Shown: one piece after another, positions 7,031 through 7,284 of the stretch
Numbering within the stretch: the first letter of the stretch is position 1
Layout of the letters: the number at the start of each line of letters is the position of its first letter
NCBI GenBank assembly: GCA_022511055.1
Contig: JAFLSH010000156.1
Location: 1-7,284, forward strand
DNA: 7,284 nt
Direction of reading: 5' to 3'
Origin: Prevotella sp.
GTDB lineage: Bacteria; Bacteroidota; Bacteroidia; Bacteroidales; Bacteroidaceae
The notes under the pieces: generated by a model
The model's database searches: none
What the model saw: the letters and a program-made list of their open reading frames with translations, nothing else
Told to the model about the DNA's origin: nothing
Translations under genes and position numbers: made by a program

Positions 7031-7061
7031 GCAAAAATTTGGAAGTATGGCAAATTTTTGC
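7031..7061. repeat. Perfect 11-base inverted repeat inside the tRNA-Gln promoter
   Basis: The left arm GCAAAAATTTG (7031-7041) is the exact reverse complement of the right arm CAAATTTTTGC (7051-7061), with a 9-base spacer. The left arm contains the -33 TTTG and the right arm ends at the base before the -7 box. The symmetry suggests an operator or a cruciform-prone element, but a chance AT-rich match cannot be excluded. Confidence 0.75.
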
Positions 7062-7069
7062 TACCTTTG
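7038..7069 (+). promoter_or_regulatory. Bacteroidetes-type promoter of the tRNA-Gln gene
   Basis: TTTG at 7038-7041 is followed by exactly 20 bases and then TACCTTTG at 7062-7069, a full match to the -33/-7 consensus. The expected transcription start is near 7075, about 12 bases before the mature tRNA. Confidence 0.85.
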
Positions 7070-7087
7070 CAGCCGCAAATATGCGAT

Positions 7088-7158
7088 TGGACGATGGTGT
7101 AACGGTAACACTACAGGTTTTGGTTCTGTCATTCCCGGTTCGAATCCGAGTCGTCCAA
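7088..7158 (+). tRNA. tRNA-Gln, anticodon UUG
   Basis: This 71-base tRNA folds as a full cloverleaf. The acceptor stem pairs 7088-7094 with 7151-7157 (TGGACGA/TCGTCCA). The D stem is GTGT/ACAC (7097-7100 with 7108-7111). The anticodon stem is 7113-7117 with 7125-7129 and closes with a G-U pair. The seven-base anticodon loop TTTTGGT (7118-7124) puts TTG at 7120-7122, reading CAA codons. The T loop is TTCGAAT (7139-7145). The T stem has one C-A mismatch (7135 with 7149). The U1-A72 first pair fits glutamine tRNAs. The discriminator is A7158 and the CCA end is not encoded. It is transcribed alone, divergently from the porin operon. Confidence 0.95.
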
Positions 7159-7169
7159 CTCTTTCCAAG

Positions 7170-7205
7170 AGAAGCGGTATCGGGAGGTGCCGCTTCTTCT
7201 TTTTG
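7170..7205 (+). terminator. Intrinsic terminator of tRNA-Gln
   Basis: An 8-base-pair perfect stem, AGAAGCGG (7170-7177) with CCGCTTCT (7190-7197), can extend inward by T-G and A-T pairs and encloses a small loop. It is followed directly by a T-rich run (7197-7204). It lies 11 bases after the tRNA end, in the orientation expected for terminating the single-gene tRNA transcript. Confidence 0.85.
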
Positions 7206-7284
7206 CTCTGCCGTTGACACAGCCTTTGCCTTTTTATCATTTTTAAGTATTCTTTTTTTGGCCGTTTGTATTATATTTAGTAAT

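Noticed and set aside
7214..7219. TTGACA resembling a classical -35 box
   Set aside because: Bacteroidetes promoters do not use this hexamer, and no matching downstream element or gene is visible before the window ends.
6951..7220. An 89-codon open frame on the minus strand
   Set aside because: It runs antisense through the tRNA-Gln gene, its promoter and its terminator, and has no ribosome site or family motif.
1..7284. CRISPR arrays, insertion sequences, attachment sites
   Set aside because: No spaced direct repeats, transposase-like frames or target-site duplications were seen. The tRNA end is not repeated elsewhere in the window.

Overview
The window looks like chromosomal DNA from a member of the order Bacteroidales, most likely a fairly GC-rich Prevotella-like organism. 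The evidence is two promoters of the Bacteroidetes type (TTG or TTTG, then 20 bases, then TAnnTTTG), weak or absent Shine-Dalgarno sequences before most genes, and two lipoproteins with Asp-rich stretches just after the lipidated Cys, as in the Bacteroidetes surface-export signal. The protein families also fit this group. The genus is inference.

Layout: four protein genes lie on the minus strand and fill positions 4 to 6856. In order of transcription they are an outer-membrane porin-like beta-barrel (6856-5453), an imelysin-family lipoprotein (5429-4107), a di-heme cytochrome c-like lipoprotein of the DHOR/DUF1111 family (4073-2295), and a fused ResB/CcsA cytochrome c synthase (2178-4). The first three are separated by only 20-35 bases and appear to share one promoter at 6885-6915. 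A strong GC-rich hairpin 5 bases after the di-heme gene probably ends that transcript. The cytochrome c synthase seems to have its own promoter near 2201-2208. Facing the other way at the right end is a tRNA-Gln(UUG) gene (7088-7158, plus strand) with its own promoter and terminator. The 80 bases right of that terminator hold no gene I can support.

How the genes fit together: imelysin and DHOR proteins are a recurrent pair linked to iron uptake in many bacteria. Here both carry signals for the outer-membrane surface and are preceded by a barrel with a very acidic loop, which suggests a surface module for iron (or heme-iron) handling. The DHOR protein has two CXXCH heme-attachment motifs, so it must be matured outside the cytoplasm. 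The neighbouring System II synthase is the enzyme type that attaches such hemes. The families are recognised from sequence motifs; substrate and surface location are inferred.

The divergent regulatory region (6857-7087) is the least ordinary part. The porin and tRNA promoters share an identical 18-base core in opposite orientation, and the tRNA promoter has a perfect 11-base inverted repeat filling the space between its two promoter elements.
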